Positions 28,184 to 36,542 of a stretch of DNA of 64,000 nt are shown here, piece by piece (the first letter of the stretch is position 1; every line of letters starts with the position of its first letter). Under the pieces are notes generated by a model that saw only the letters and a program-made list of their open reading frames with translations, was not told the DNA's origin and ran no database searches. The position numbers and the translations under genes were made by a program. Source of the stretch: Rhizobium sp. Root482 (lineage in GTDB: Bacteria > Pseudomonadota > Alphaproteobacteria > Rhizobiales > Rhizobiaceae); assembly GCF_001426565.1 (NCBI RefSeq), contig NZ_LMFA01000007.1, forward strand, positions 14,683 to 78,682. The letters are read 5' to 3'.

Positions 28184-29380
28184 ATGACCGACAAGGACAA
28201 CCAAAAACGGCCTGCTCTTTTCCAGTGGCTGTCTACCGGTCTTCGTGAAGAGCCGACAGCTGAGCGGATATTTTTCGAATTCTGCAACCGGCTCACTGAT
28301 TGCGGCGTCTCACTCAGTCGATGCTCCCTGCATTTTCGGGTTCATCACCCTCAATGGCTTGGCACGCGAATAATCTGGGCGCGAGGCCAGACGGAAGCGG
28401 AGGTTCACACGGTAGCCTACGACGTTGAAGCAACCGATGCCTTCTTGCGAAGTCCATTTCACCTTGTGATCCAAACCGGCAAAAATGTCCGGCAAAAGAT
28501 CCAGATCTGCGGAGCTCACATTTTTCCTGTCTACGAGGAACTGAGACAGCAGGGGCACACTGACTATGCCGCATGGCCTCTCGATCATACGCAAGGCCGA
28601 CGACATCTCATCACCTTCGCCACAGACCGCAAGGGAGGGTTCAAGGACAGCGAAATCGCGCTTATCCGTGAAGTACTCCCGCTGTTTTCCCTGGTGACCG
28701 AAATCCGCGTGAAGGACCAACTTGCGCGTACGCTTTTGCAGACCTATGTCGGTCCTCACGCCAGCGAGCAAATTTTGGATGGCGCGACAACGCGCGGAAG
28801 CGGTGTCACCGTAAACGCAGCGGTCATGATGTGCGACTTGAGGAATTTCACTCAACTTGCAGATCGTCGCCACCGCGATGAGGTCATCGACATTCTCAAC
28901 GCGTATTTCGATCTCATCGCCGATCCGATCGAGAAGCACGGAGGCGAGATTCTGAAATTCATCGGCGACGGTCTCCTTGCGGTTTTTCCATTGGACCGTC
29001 CGAATGCGTGCGATCGCTTGTTGAGCGCGGTCTTTGAAGCCCATGACGCGGCCTCGCGAAGGGAATCGTCGAGCTATCAAATTCGATTTGGGACCGGCAT
29101 TCATGTCGGCGAGGTCATGTATGGCAATATCGGATCAAAGCGGAGGCTTGATTTTACCGTGATCGGACCGGCCGTGAATCTGGCGTCCAGACTGGAAGCG
29201 TTGACGAAGAAACTCCATCGCCCCGTCTTGATCTCCAATGATTTTGTCAGGGCCGCCGATTGCTTTGAGAAAACGGAATGCCTGGGATTTCACACTCTTT
29301 CGGGGTTCGATCATGCCATGGAAGTTCACGCTCTCCGGACGATCTCCCCGGACGGTCCATCAGCGGCCCCCCGTATATAG
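28184..29380 (+). CDS. Class III adenylate/guanylate cyclase
   Basis: The 398-residue cytosolic protein has an N-terminal sensor-like region (1-180, resembling a GAF-type fold) and a C-terminal class III cyclase domain (about 205-385). The metal-binding Asp218 and Asp262, purine-contacting Lys258 and Asp323, and transition-state Asn332 and Arg336 (AVNLASRLE) are all present, so it should be active, with residues favouring ATP. AAGGA precedes the ATG. A strong hairpin at 29440 ends the unit. The cAMP it makes may act on the channel at 7496-8968 or on CRP-type proteins elsewhere. Confidence 0.92.
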   Translation: MTDKDNQKRPALFQWLSTGLREEPTAERIFFEFCNRLTDCGVSLSRCSLHFRVHHPQWLGTRIIWARGQTEAEVHTVAYDVEATDAFLRSPFHLVIQTGKNVRQKIQICGAHIFPVYEELRQQGHTDYAAWPLDHTQGRRHLITFATDRKGGFKDSEIALIREVLPLFSLVTEIRVKDQLARTLLQTYVGPHASEQILDGATTRGSGVTVNAAVMMCDLRNFTQLADRRHRDEVIDILNAYFDLIADPIEKHGGEILKFIGDGLLAVFPLDRPNACDRLLSAVFEAHDAASRRESSSYQIRFGTGIHVGEVMYGNIGSKRRLDFTVIGPAVNLASRLEALTKKLHRPVLISNDFVRAADCFEKTECLGFHTLSGFDHAMEVHALRTISPDGPSAAPRI

Positions 29381-29439
29381 AGTAGAGCGGAATTAGCCTT
29401 GAACCGGATTTCCGGGCTGATTTCGACAGAACAGCGTCG

Positions 29440-29476
29440 AGGGAGCCTAGGCATCGACACAATGCGTAGGCTCCCT
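29440..29476. terminator. Terminator between convergent cyclase and MBL genes
   Basis: A perfect 10-bp stem AGGGAGCCTA/TAGGCTCCCT (29440-29449 with 29467-29476) lies between the two convergent stops. There is no long T-tract; it can serve both directions. Confidence 0.65.
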
Positions 29477-29499
29477 GATGCGCCTAACCCGGCAGTTGG

Positions 29500-30468
29500 T
29501 CAGTAGTCCCAGAAAACCGGCACCCAACGAAAGGCTTCGCCGGCGACGGCCACCCGGCCGATGGAGGGGAACGGCAGGTGAGTGGCCACCAGGAGTTCAC
29601 CGCTCGCCGCCAACTGCCGCAAAAGATCGATCCGGACGCGAGCCGCCTCTTCGGGGTCGTGCTCGAACCCGTTGTGCCAGTCCGGCTGGTCGAAGCCGAC
29701 GGCAAATACCGCGTCACCGGCGAACGTCAGCGCATCGTTTCCCGACGCTACGCGGATCACACAATGGCCGGGGGTATGCCCACCCGTGCGACGGGCAACC
29801 ACACCCGGCGCAACCTGGCACTCCTCGTCGAACAGCCGAAGATAGCCGCGATACTCGCACAAGAACTTCTTGGCGGTCGCCCGAAGTGCGTCCGGGAAAC
29901 CCTGTGGCATCTGGGTGTGGGAAAAATCGGGGGATTCCCAGAATTCTGCCTCCGCCGTTGCGACGTGGATCCGCAAGTCCGGACGCAGCTTCTCCTTCAC
30001 CCCCTCGACGACAAGCCCACCGATATGGTCCATATGCAAGTGCGTGAGCACAAGGTCGGTCACGGATGCAAGATCGATGTCGGCGGCCGCCAGCCGCTGG
30101 ACCAGCTGCCCGGCCCGCGGCAAGTTCAGATCCGGGTCCAGGCCGAGCCCGGCGTCGAGAAGTATGGTCTGCTCACCGCTACGCACCACCACCGCATTCA
30201 GCGGCCAGTCGAAAGCATCCGCCGGCAGGAACATGTTTTCCATCCATGACGCCCGGACTGCGGGATCGGCATTGTGTCCCAGCATCTGAGTTGGGAGCGG
30301 TAGCACCCCATCACTGATGATCATCACGTCGATCTCGCCGATCCGTAGCGCATAGCGCGATGGAACCAGCTCTTCGGTACCCGGTTTACCGGGGTGAAAA
30401 GCGTTTTCCGAAGGAATCCTTGTCTCCTGCGGAGCCAAGGTACGGGCTTTTGTTGCTGACTGCGGCAT
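29500..30468 (-). CDS. MBL-fold metallohydrolase, exported
   Basis: The 322-residue protein has the zinc-binding HLHMDH motif (about residue 130) and downstream His and Asp ligands (GGHTPGHC, FAGDAVF, ATHLPF). It belongs to the lactonase/hydrolase branch of the MBL superfamily, but quorum-lactonase activity is only one possibility. AGGAG precedes the ATG at 30468. No clear signal peptide is seen, so 'exported' is uncertain; a cytosolic place is equally possible. A palindrome at 30634 may control it. Confidence 0.85.
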   Translation of the reverse strand: MPQSATKARTLAPQETRIPSENAFHPGKPGTEELVPSRYALRIGEIDVMIISDGVLPLPTQMLGHNADPAVRASWMENMFLPADAFDWPLNAVVVRSGEQTILLDAGLGLDPDLNLPRAGQLVQRLAAADIDLASVTDLVLTHLHMDHIGGLVVEGVKEKLRPDLRIHVATAEAEFWESPDFSHTQMPQGFPDALRATAKKFLCEYRGYLRLFDEECQVAPGVVARRTGGHTPGHCVIRVASGNDALTFAGDAVFAVGFDQPDWHNGFEHDPEEAARVRIDLLRQLAASGELLVATHLPFPSIGRVAVAGEAFRWVPVFWDY

Positions 30469-31322
30469 GACGCACTCCTGTGTTGTTGGACACGAACCGT
30501 CACTGCCCATTCGATGGTACGCCAATATCGCATACGATCACGGACCGACGCTCGAACCGATGTTTCCGGATATTTTCGAGCGCTTCTTGGGCGGCTCTCC
30601 ACAACACTACAGCCGCCCTCCAGCGCCGGTAATCCAAACTTAGGTTTAGGAGTCATGGCTGTAAAATCGGTTGATTTCCCGCCACCCGTCGCTACCGGAC
30701 AATAGAAATCTTCAAGGGGCCCATTGGGCCCGAGGCACCCATATCGTCCGCCTTGAAGGAATGTGAACTGACGACCCGGTAGTTGATTTTCTGCTCTCTG
30801 AAAGATTGTCCCGCCTAGTCAGGCACAACCTTCATGACCGACTGCATTTGGGCCGTCAGCGGACAAGCGGCTTTCGCATTAACTCAGCAGCAAGCAGCCG
30901 TTCCGACGCCGGGCCGAATTCGACGCCTAAGGTTGTTGACATTGGACCGCCTCTTGCAGGTATCTATCTGACCACGGGTGTCCAATAGCCGAGAAATTCG
31001 ATGTCCTCGGCAGAATAAACAACATGCGTCTTCCGGACGGCAAGAAGGCCGGTCTCTATTCCGTTTACGAAGCTGTCAGCGACTCTGCTTTGCGCCCAAC
31101 GCGGAAGACGTCTTCCAGCGATTCTTTGACGGTCTCCGAAGCATGTCGGAAGTGTAAACTTGACCCAGCCCGCCCTCAGGTTTAACTCCGACGCCGCTTT
31201 CAAATACGGCGGTAAATGCCCCCTCTGATGCCGATCCGACATGCGAGCCGGATCGATTGTGTAGGCAGATCAACATGGACGAGCGTCTACGTGCCGATCA
31301 GTTTATTCACCGTCTTCTGTTG
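30469..31322. other. Long region without a clear gene
   Basis: About 850 bp. The minus strand at 30964-31160 reads as a peptide with coding-like composition (ending FLGYWTPVVR) but no start signal or family could be found; it may be the decayed end of a gene. Otherwise only the palindrome at 30634 stands out. Confidence 0.4.
30634..30650. promoter_or_regulatory. AAACC-WA-GGTTT-type palindrome, copy 3
   Basis: CCAAACTTAGGTTTAGG differs at only two positions from the core of the palindrome at 18487-18503. It lies 165 bp upstream of the MBL gene. Confidence 0.5.
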
Positions 31323-32843
31323 TCACTCGACGGATTCGAACTCGCCCGGCTTCCAGGACTTGTCGAACCATGACTCCAGCGGGCCATACAGGCGAAGAAG
31401 GACATTCCAGCCCTTGCCGGGAACCGTCTGGACCCAGTTGGCTTCATGTCCTTCTGGCGCTGTCGGGCCAAACCAGACATCGACCGAACCGTCGGCATTG
31501 ACGACAATGTCTTTCTTGTCGCTGCCGATGCTCGGAAATTTCTGGTCCGTCTGCAGCATCGAACGCGTCTGATTGTCGTAGACGACGAACGACCAGAATT
31601 CCTTTGCCGGAATATTCGGCGGCAGGTGTATTTTATAGGTCTTGCTGCCATCGAGAGGCTTGCGATTTTTGTCCGTCGTGGCCCCGGCATATTGCGAACC
31701 GATGCCGACGCGCTTGATCGCCATGGCCGGCGTGATGCCCGTTGCGTAGTAGTGGAACAGGACGCGGGCATCGAGATAGCGAACGCCCGGCTGCGATAGG
31801 AACTCGTAGCTACCGCCGACAAAGCCGGTGAACCAGGCACTGTCCGGATAATAATAGGCGTCTTTCATCCGGGTCTTGAAAGTGATGGTGCGCGCTGTCG
31901 CGTTGCCGACGGCCACCGCTTCGGTGAGAATCTTCTTCATCCGCTCGTCGGGTGCGAAGGGCTTGCCCTTTTCGATGCCGATGGCGGCGAGTTGCCCCAA
32001 GACTTCCGGGTGGTAAGCCTCGTTCGGCTCGTACTGGACGATGTCGTTCACTTCCTCGTAGAAGTGAAAATCATTGGCATGGATGGTGTTGAACTCCTTG
32101 CCCGAGACGTTGACGATCTTCATCGGCGGCGGGTTGCCGGCCTCCGACAGCGGGTAGACCTTGGCGAACTTCCTGGTGTTTTCGACCGCTGTCGCGGTGC
32201 TGCCATTCTCGAGGAAGCCGCGCCAGAAGAACAGGTTTCCGTAGGTCGAGGTTCGAAGCACGAAATAGCCCTCGGGGACCTCGCCCTCATAACCAGGCGG
32301 CAAAAGCAGGTATTTTCCACCCTTGCCCTTGTCGGGGCCGGCATTGCCGACATCGCCGACATATTGGAACCAGTGATCGTCGATCATGCCGAGGATGTTG
32401 GGCGGCGTCTCGATGACCAGCGGGCCGGCCTTGGTGTCCAGCCACATCAGATTGTAGATGCTTTCGGTGTTCCCGGTCAGGAACAGCGAATGCGAGTCCA
32501 TGAGGTCTTCGAAGATCAGGATGGTCTGGTTATTGTCGGCCCCCTGACTGGCAAGGCCAACCCGCATGGCTTCGACGGATGCGCCGGGCATGGCGTTGAG
32601 AAAGGCATCGACGCCGCGCATGAAATCGAGATTGTCGTAAATCTTCTCCGACGTGGCGTCGTCCGGGAAGCCGTCGAAGAAGTTCAGTTTACCAATCCTG
32701 GTGTCCACACTCTCCGGCGTGACGATGGCACCGGGTATCGGCGTCGTCATCTCCATTTTCGGTGCCGTCTGCCCGTGCGCGATCCCGGCAAGAAGCACCA
32801 GCACTGATGCCGCTCCAAGCAAGTTTTTCATTGATAAAATCAT
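31323..32843 (-). CDS. DUF1254/DUF1214-domain envelope protein, copy A
   Basis: The 506-residue protein has a Sec-type signal peptide (MKNLLGAASVLVLLAGIAHG within the first 25 residues). DUF1254 is in the N-terminal half and DUF1214 in the C-terminal half (FWSFVVYDNQTRSMLQTD, then VWFGPTAPEG). The function of these secreted proteins is not established. AAAGGAA precedes the first ATG. It is paralogous to the protein at 39462-40907 and lies at the opposite end of the same cluster. The 19-bp palindrome family has a copy 128 bp upstream. Confidence 0.9.
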   Translation of the reverse strand: MILSMKNLLGAASVLVLLAGIAHGQTAPKMEMTTPIPGAIVTPESVDTRIGKLNFFDGFPDDATSEKIYDNLDFMRGVDAFLNAMPGASVEAMRVGLASQGADNNQTILIFEDLMDSHSLFLTGNTESIYNLMWLDTKAGPLVIETPPNILGMIDDHWFQYVGDVGNAGPDKGKGGKYLLLPPGYEGEVPEGYFVLRTSTYGNLFFWRGFLENGSTATAVENTRKFAKVYPLSEAGNPPPMKIVNVSGKEFNTIHANDFHFYEEVNDIVQYEPNEAYHPEVLGQLAAIGIEKGKPFAPDERMKKILTEAVAVGNATARTITFKTRMKDAYYYPDSAWFTGFVGGSYEFLSQPGVRYLDARVLFHYYATGITPAMAIKRVGIGSQYAGATTDKNRKPLDGSKTYKIHLPPNIPAKEFWSFVVYDNQTRSMLQTDQKFPSIGSDKKDIVVNADGSVDVWFGPTAPEGHEANWVQTVPGKGWNVLLRLYGPLESWFDKSWKPGEFESVE

Positions 32844-32971
32844 TGTGGGGTTCCTTTACGAGAGTCAGATTTTTCGAAGATAAGATATCGTCCGAATAGG
32901 CCGGCGCGTCACACCGGAGGGGGGTGACGTACGAAGCGGACATCTGTTGCGCTTCCGCGGCGCGAAAGGAA

Positions 32972-33002
32972 GTATGTTACGGTTACACGGTCCGTAGCAT
33001 AC
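32972..33002. promoter_or_regulatory. Regulon palindrome, site a
   Basis: GTATGTTAC (32972-32980) is followed by a weak right half, and a full right half GTAGCATAC lies at 32994-33002. The outer arms also form the inverted repeat GTCCGTA-gca-TACGGAC. The site is upstream of the DUF1254 gene starting at 32843. Confidence 0.6.
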
Positions 33003-33027
33003 GGACTTCAGCAAGCCGAAGAGGTAG

Positions 33028-33804
33028 TTAGAACTTCACCGCCAGTCGCGTGAAGATACCGTGCTGGGTGGCGTCATAGCGGAAGCCGCCATCTTGGAAG
33101 TCTGTATAAAGCGCCTTGTAGCCGAACGACGTGGCGATTGTGTCAGTCCAGTTGTAGCCGACCACAGCCGTTCCCTGCAGCGTGATGTCCGAAGCGACGC
33201 CGAAGCCGCCGACGTCGCCCATGACGTCCACGAACCATTTGTCGGTGATGTCATAGTGCATAGTCAGGCCGACAATTGGATCGACCCAGCTTTGCGAGCT
33301 GCTGCGGCTGACTGCCGGAAAGAAAACTGGATCGAAGTCGACTTGCACCCTGTTATGCTGGTAGCGAAGGCCGCCCGTCGCGTAGAGTTGCATGTTCTCC
33401 ACGTTGATCGGGATCTCGTAGCCGACCAGCGCTGTCGCGACGATCTGCGTCTGCTCGAAGTCAGCGGTTCCGCCGAACGGCCCGACATCGGCGTCAGTCG
33501 AAATCTTGGCCCACATGAAGTCCGTATAGAGAAGCCAGCTATCACCGACGGCTTGAAACGATGCGGCGAACACACCGTCCAGGTCCTCGAGCACCTCCAA
33601 AGGCGATACGTCAACCGCCGCGGCGGGAAGGCCACGCACCGCGACGTCGCCGTTCAACCCCGCCAACCAGCCGTCGAGCGTGACCTGGTAGTTCCAGCCG
33701 CTCTCGACGACAACAGGGCGAGGTTGCGTCATGTCGGCTGCGGCCGCAGGTGCAGATGCAAAAGCCAGAGCCAACCCGCAATATGCGCTTTTCATTTTGA
33801 TCAT
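33028..33804 (-). CDS. Outer-membrane beta-barrel protein
   Basis: The 258-residue protein has a signal peptide (MKSAYCGLALAFASAPAAAA) and alternating amphipathic strands ending in a C-terminal Phe (FTRLAVKF), the usual signature for barrel insertion. The family is uncertain. GGGGA precedes the ATG at 33804. Site b of the regulon palindrome begins 85 bp upstream. Confidence 0.85.
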   Translation of the reverse strand: MIKMKSAYCGLALAFASAPAAAADMTQPRPVVVESGWNYQVTLDGWLAGLNGDVAVRGLPAAAVDVSPLEVLEDLDGVFAASFQAVGDSWLLYTDFMWAKISTDADVGPFGGTADFEQTQIVATALVGYEIPINVENMQLYATGGLRYQHNRVQVDFDPVFFPAVSRSSSQSWVDPIVGLTMHYDITDKWFVDVMGDVGGFGVASDITLQGTAVVGYNWTDTIATSFGYKALYTDFQDGGFRYDATQHGIFTRLAVKF

Positions 33805-33889
33805 GCGAGCAATCCCCGATCTCACGTGTTCCGGCATTCGCAGGAACTCATTCCCGGTACGAGAATGCCGGAAGCTGGCATAAACGCCC

Positions 33890-33908
33890 GTATATTACTG
33901 TAACCACT
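33890..33908. promoter_or_regulatory. Regulon palindrome, site b
   Basis: GTATATTAC-T-GTAACCACT: a good left half and a weaker right half, 85 bp before the start of the outer-membrane protein gene. Confidence 0.55.
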
Positions 33909-33922
33909 GTCACAGCCGACTA

Positions 33923-34256
33923 TTAACGTGTCCATTTCTGCGACTCGCATACCACCTTCATTACGCACCCCTTGAGGGTAACCGTGTCGCCTGAGACGCT
34001 GATGCTACCGTTATAGGTCTTCTTCGCGTCGGGATCAGTGATCTCGCCGGAATATCTGCCACCGCTACCGGAACGCGCCTATCTTTTCGCCCGAGTGCTT
34101 GCCGCTCGTGAGCGTGATGCAGAACCCACTGCCGCAAGGCTCGATGGCGGCCGTGTCGCCGAGCGTCGTCTTCCAATTCCCGACAATTGGATCGGCTGCG
34201 CTCGCTAATCCGGCCAGGATCAACAGAGCCGTAACGGAAATCACGATAGTCTTCAC
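33923..34256 (-). pseudogene. DUF2147-family small secreted protein, frameshifted
   Basis: A GTG start at 34256 (GAGGA upstream) opens a signal peptide (VISVTALLILAGLASA) and the family start DPIVGNWKTTLGDTAA. The frame stops after GEKIGAFR. The next frame continues at once with GSGGRYSGEITDPDAKKTYNG and the family end VCESQKWTR, stopping at 33923. One extra C in TTCCGG explains the break. Repaired, it would be a normal DUF2147 protein of about 110 residues. It is either a pseudogene or a sequencing error. Confidence 0.85.
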
Positions 34257-34340
34257 AGGAACGTCCTCGCATGGCGGGTCCGCTCACGGACCGATGTCCG
34301 AATGGACCACATATGCGCTGCAGACCGCAAGAAACTCGCA

Positions 34341-34359
34341 GTATGTTACTGTAACCTAC
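34341..34359. promoter_or_regulatory. Regulon palindrome, site c (divergent promoter)
   Basis: GTATGTTAC-T-GTAACCTAC lies 84 bp from the DUF2147 start and 86 bp from the start at 34446, in the middle of a divergent promoter region. Confidence 0.65.
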
Positions 34360-34445
34360 GTGGTTTCGCCCGGATTCTGTGCCATTCAGTGACAATGAGC
34401 GGATGACCGGAAACTCGTCACTTCGCCTGCCGTGGAGGCGAATGA

Positions 34446-34712
34446 ATGGAAGACGACATCGGGTTCGCCAAGCATTGGTTTCCCAAGCAGGCGATCGAAA
34501 TCGATGCGCTTGCCTCCCGCGACGAGAGCTTTCGAGAGCTGTGTAACGACTTTTCAATCGCGGACGATCTCGTGCAGAAATGGAAATCGTCTACTGCTCC
34601 GGAGCGAGACGAACGGTACGCCGAGGCGCTCGAACTCATGGATGGCCTTAGCAAGGAAATCGGCGTCATGCTGAGCTTGGCCAAGATCGTGCCATTCCCC
34701 GTTTCCCGGTGA
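34446..34712 (+). CDS. Small hypothetical protein of the regulon
   Basis: The 88-residue, acidic, mainly helical protein has no signal peptide (helices around AIEIDALASRDESFRELCNDF and ERYAEALELMDGLSKEIGVML). TGGAGGCGA precedes the ATG. It probably begins an operon with the DUF4105 gene 56 bp downstream. I recognise no characterised family. Confidence 0.72.
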   Translation: MEDDIGFAKHWFPKQAIEIDALASRDESFRELCNDFSIADDLVQKWKSSTAPERDERYAEALELMDGLSKEIGVMLSLAKIVPFPVSR

Positions 34713-34768
34713 ATGCAGGATCACGGCGTGATTGCTGCCCTGTGGCGACTACAGAAAAAGGGAACAAC

Positions 34769-35785
34769 ATGCCGCGACCAATCGCGTTCGTCCTAATCCT
34801 CGCGGTCGCCCTGATCGTTGTGGTTGTGACCGCCTGGGGTTCTCTGGCTCTATGGTATCGCCTGCCCCTGCCCGGTGCCGGACGGGCAATTGGCGCTGGA
34901 GTATTTCTCGTCTTCGGTCTCTTCATCGTGGCGGCGCTTACAAGTCGGCTGCGCATAAGGGCCATCCTTTCGTTCACGGTCGTGTTCGCCCTGATCATCG
35001 TGTGGTGGGGTTCGATCAAGCCGGAAGCGAGCGCTGCATGGTCACCGGACGTCGCCCGGCAGGTCACGGGTAGCATAAACGGGAATTCGTTGACTTTGAC
35101 CGATGTCAGGGACTTTGCGTGGCGAAGCAATGCCGACTTTACGGAGCGTTGGACGACCCGGACCTACGATGTGAGCAAGGTTAAAACGGTCGACCTGTTC
35201 ATGTCGTACTGGGCAGGGCCAAAGATCGCGCATGTCATCTTCAGCTTCGGTTTCGAAGGCGGCGAACAACTCCCCTGGTCGATCGAGGTACGCCACAAGG
35301 CCGGGGGCGCGTTCTCTCCCCTTGCCGATCTTTTCAAGAACGACCCGCTCGTGATCCTCGCCGCGGACGAACGCGACGTCGTCGGCGTCCGCTCCAACAT
35401 GCGTGGCGAAGACGTCCAAATCTATCGCCTGAGAGCGAGTCCCGAGCAGGCACGAAAACTGCTGCTCGAATACGTCGCCGAGGCCAACGCCCTTGCCAAG
35501 ACCCCGCGGTTCTACAACTCGATCACGACGAACTGCACGACGAGCGTCGCCAAATTGATGCGGGTCGCCGGAGACAAGGTGCCGTTCGACTGGCGGCTGA
35601 TCGTCAACGGCTATCTTCCCGACTATGCCTATGACCGGGGAGCGATCGATACGTCGATGCCGCTTGCCCGGTTGCGGGAGATTGCCAAAATCGATGAGAG
35701 GGCGCAGGCGGATGGTCTGTCGCCCGAATTTTCCAGGGCAATCCGTTTTGGCGTTCCATCCCCGACCGCCGTCGCTACCCCGTAA
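34769..35785 (+). CDS. DUF4105 (Lnb N-terminal periplasmic domain) protein, membrane anchored
   Basis: The 338-residue protein has three hydrophobic helices in residues 1-85 and a large periplasmic domain. The domain has the DUF4105 signature near its end (FYNSITTNCTTSVAKLM), where Cys and Asn are conserved in the family; related to papain-like folds. AAAGGGA precedes the ATG at 34769. The function is unknown; the place is the cell envelope. Regulon site d overlaps its stop codon. Confidence 0.85.
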   Translation: MPRPIAFVLILAVALIVVVVTAWGSLALWYRLPLPGAGRAIGAGVFLVFGLFIVAALTSRLRIRAILSFTVVFALIIVWWGSIKPEASAAWSPDVARQVTGSINGNSLTLTDVRDFAWRSNADFTERWTTRTYDVSKVKTVDLFMSYWAGPKIAHVIFSFGFEGGEQLPWSIEVRHKAGGAFSPLADLFKNDPLVILAADERDVVGVRSNMRGEDVQIYRLRASPEQARKLLLEYVAEANALAKTPRFYNSITTNCTTSVAKLMRVAGDKVPFDWRLIVNGYLPDYAYDRGAIDTSMPLARLREIAKIDERAQADGLSPEFSRAIRFGVPSPTAVATP

Positions 35786-35800
35786 CCTACAGTAACATAC
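35782..35800. promoter_or_regulatory. Regulon palindrome, site d
   Basis: GTAACCTAC-A-GTAACATAC: the right half is the exact reverse complement of GTATGTTAC. It overlaps the stop codon of the DUF4105 gene and ends 90 bp before the next start at 35891. Confidence 0.6.
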
Positions 35801-35890
35801 TGCGGAGATAGCGGTGGTTGAGGCATGGTGCGTCTTGTCAGGAATTCGCCAGGCGAAGTTTCCCCCACACCCTCAACCAGGACGGAAACC

Positions 35891-36265
35891 ATGAAGCTGA
35901 TCAAGCTCTTTAAGGAAGCCGCCGCGGCCACAGCCCTCTTAATGATGATGGCCGCCCCATTGCTTGTGCCGACCGAGGCCGAAGCCCGCCGTGCGGTAGC
36001 TGGCTGCGGAGCCAGAGGATGTGCGGCCGTCGGCGATCGCGGCGCTGTCGCCGTGCGCCGCCCGCCAACCATGCGCGGCGTCGTCGTCGTCAACCCTCGC
36101 CGTAATTGGCCCGCGGGAGGCGCGATAGCCGCAGGGGCTGCCGTAGGGTTCATCGCAGGTGCCGCGGCGGCCTCGGTCGCAGGGACGCTGCCACAGTCCG
36201 GCATGTGCTGGTATTACACAGACAGCACGAAGAAGACGGGCTTCTGGGATGTCTGCCCGCGATAG
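35891..36265 (+). CDS. Small secreted glycine/alanine-rich protein
   Basis: The 124-residue protein has a signal peptide (LIKLFKEAAAATALLMMMAAPLL...EA), an Arg/Val-rich segment, a Gly/Ala hydrophobic helix (GGAIAAGAAVGFIAGAAAAS) and a conserved end with Cys residues (CWYYTDSTKKTGFWDVCPR). Similar tails are seen in rhizobial envelope-associated proteins. An AGGA element lies upstream of the ATG. The function is unknown. Confidence 0.7.
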   Translation: MKLIKLFKEAAAATALLMMMAAPLLVPTEAEARRAVAGCGARGCAAVGDRGAVAVRRPPTMRGVVVVNPRRNWPAGGAIAAGAAVGFIAGAAAASVAGTLPQSGMCWYYTDSTKKTGFWDVCPR

Positions 36266-36542
36266 TAGGGCTGTGGCACCGGGGTGGGATTTACGACGGC
36301 GACAGCGTTGGCAAACAAAGCGGCCGTAGCCCGACGCGTGCCCGGAGTCTTCCGTCGGACATGCCGCCCTGACTGAAGGAGCACCGCGCCCTTACCTGAA
36401 CGTCGTCCCGACAAAGTCACCCCCGGCCGCGAAAAGCATCTCTCGAATGTAGACGAAATGTTCCGCGGGAAGTAGGTTGCATCAGGGGCTCCAATACAAG
36501 CCGCCAGCGTCGCGCGTGTTCGTGGCGCTGGGGAGGAATACA

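Noticed and set aside
1-30000. FixK/FNR boxes (TTGAT-N4-ATCAA) before the FixJ-like genes
   Set aside because: I looked in the upstream regions because of the FixL/FixJ similarity and saw no convincing copy, so a link to oxygen control is not claimed.
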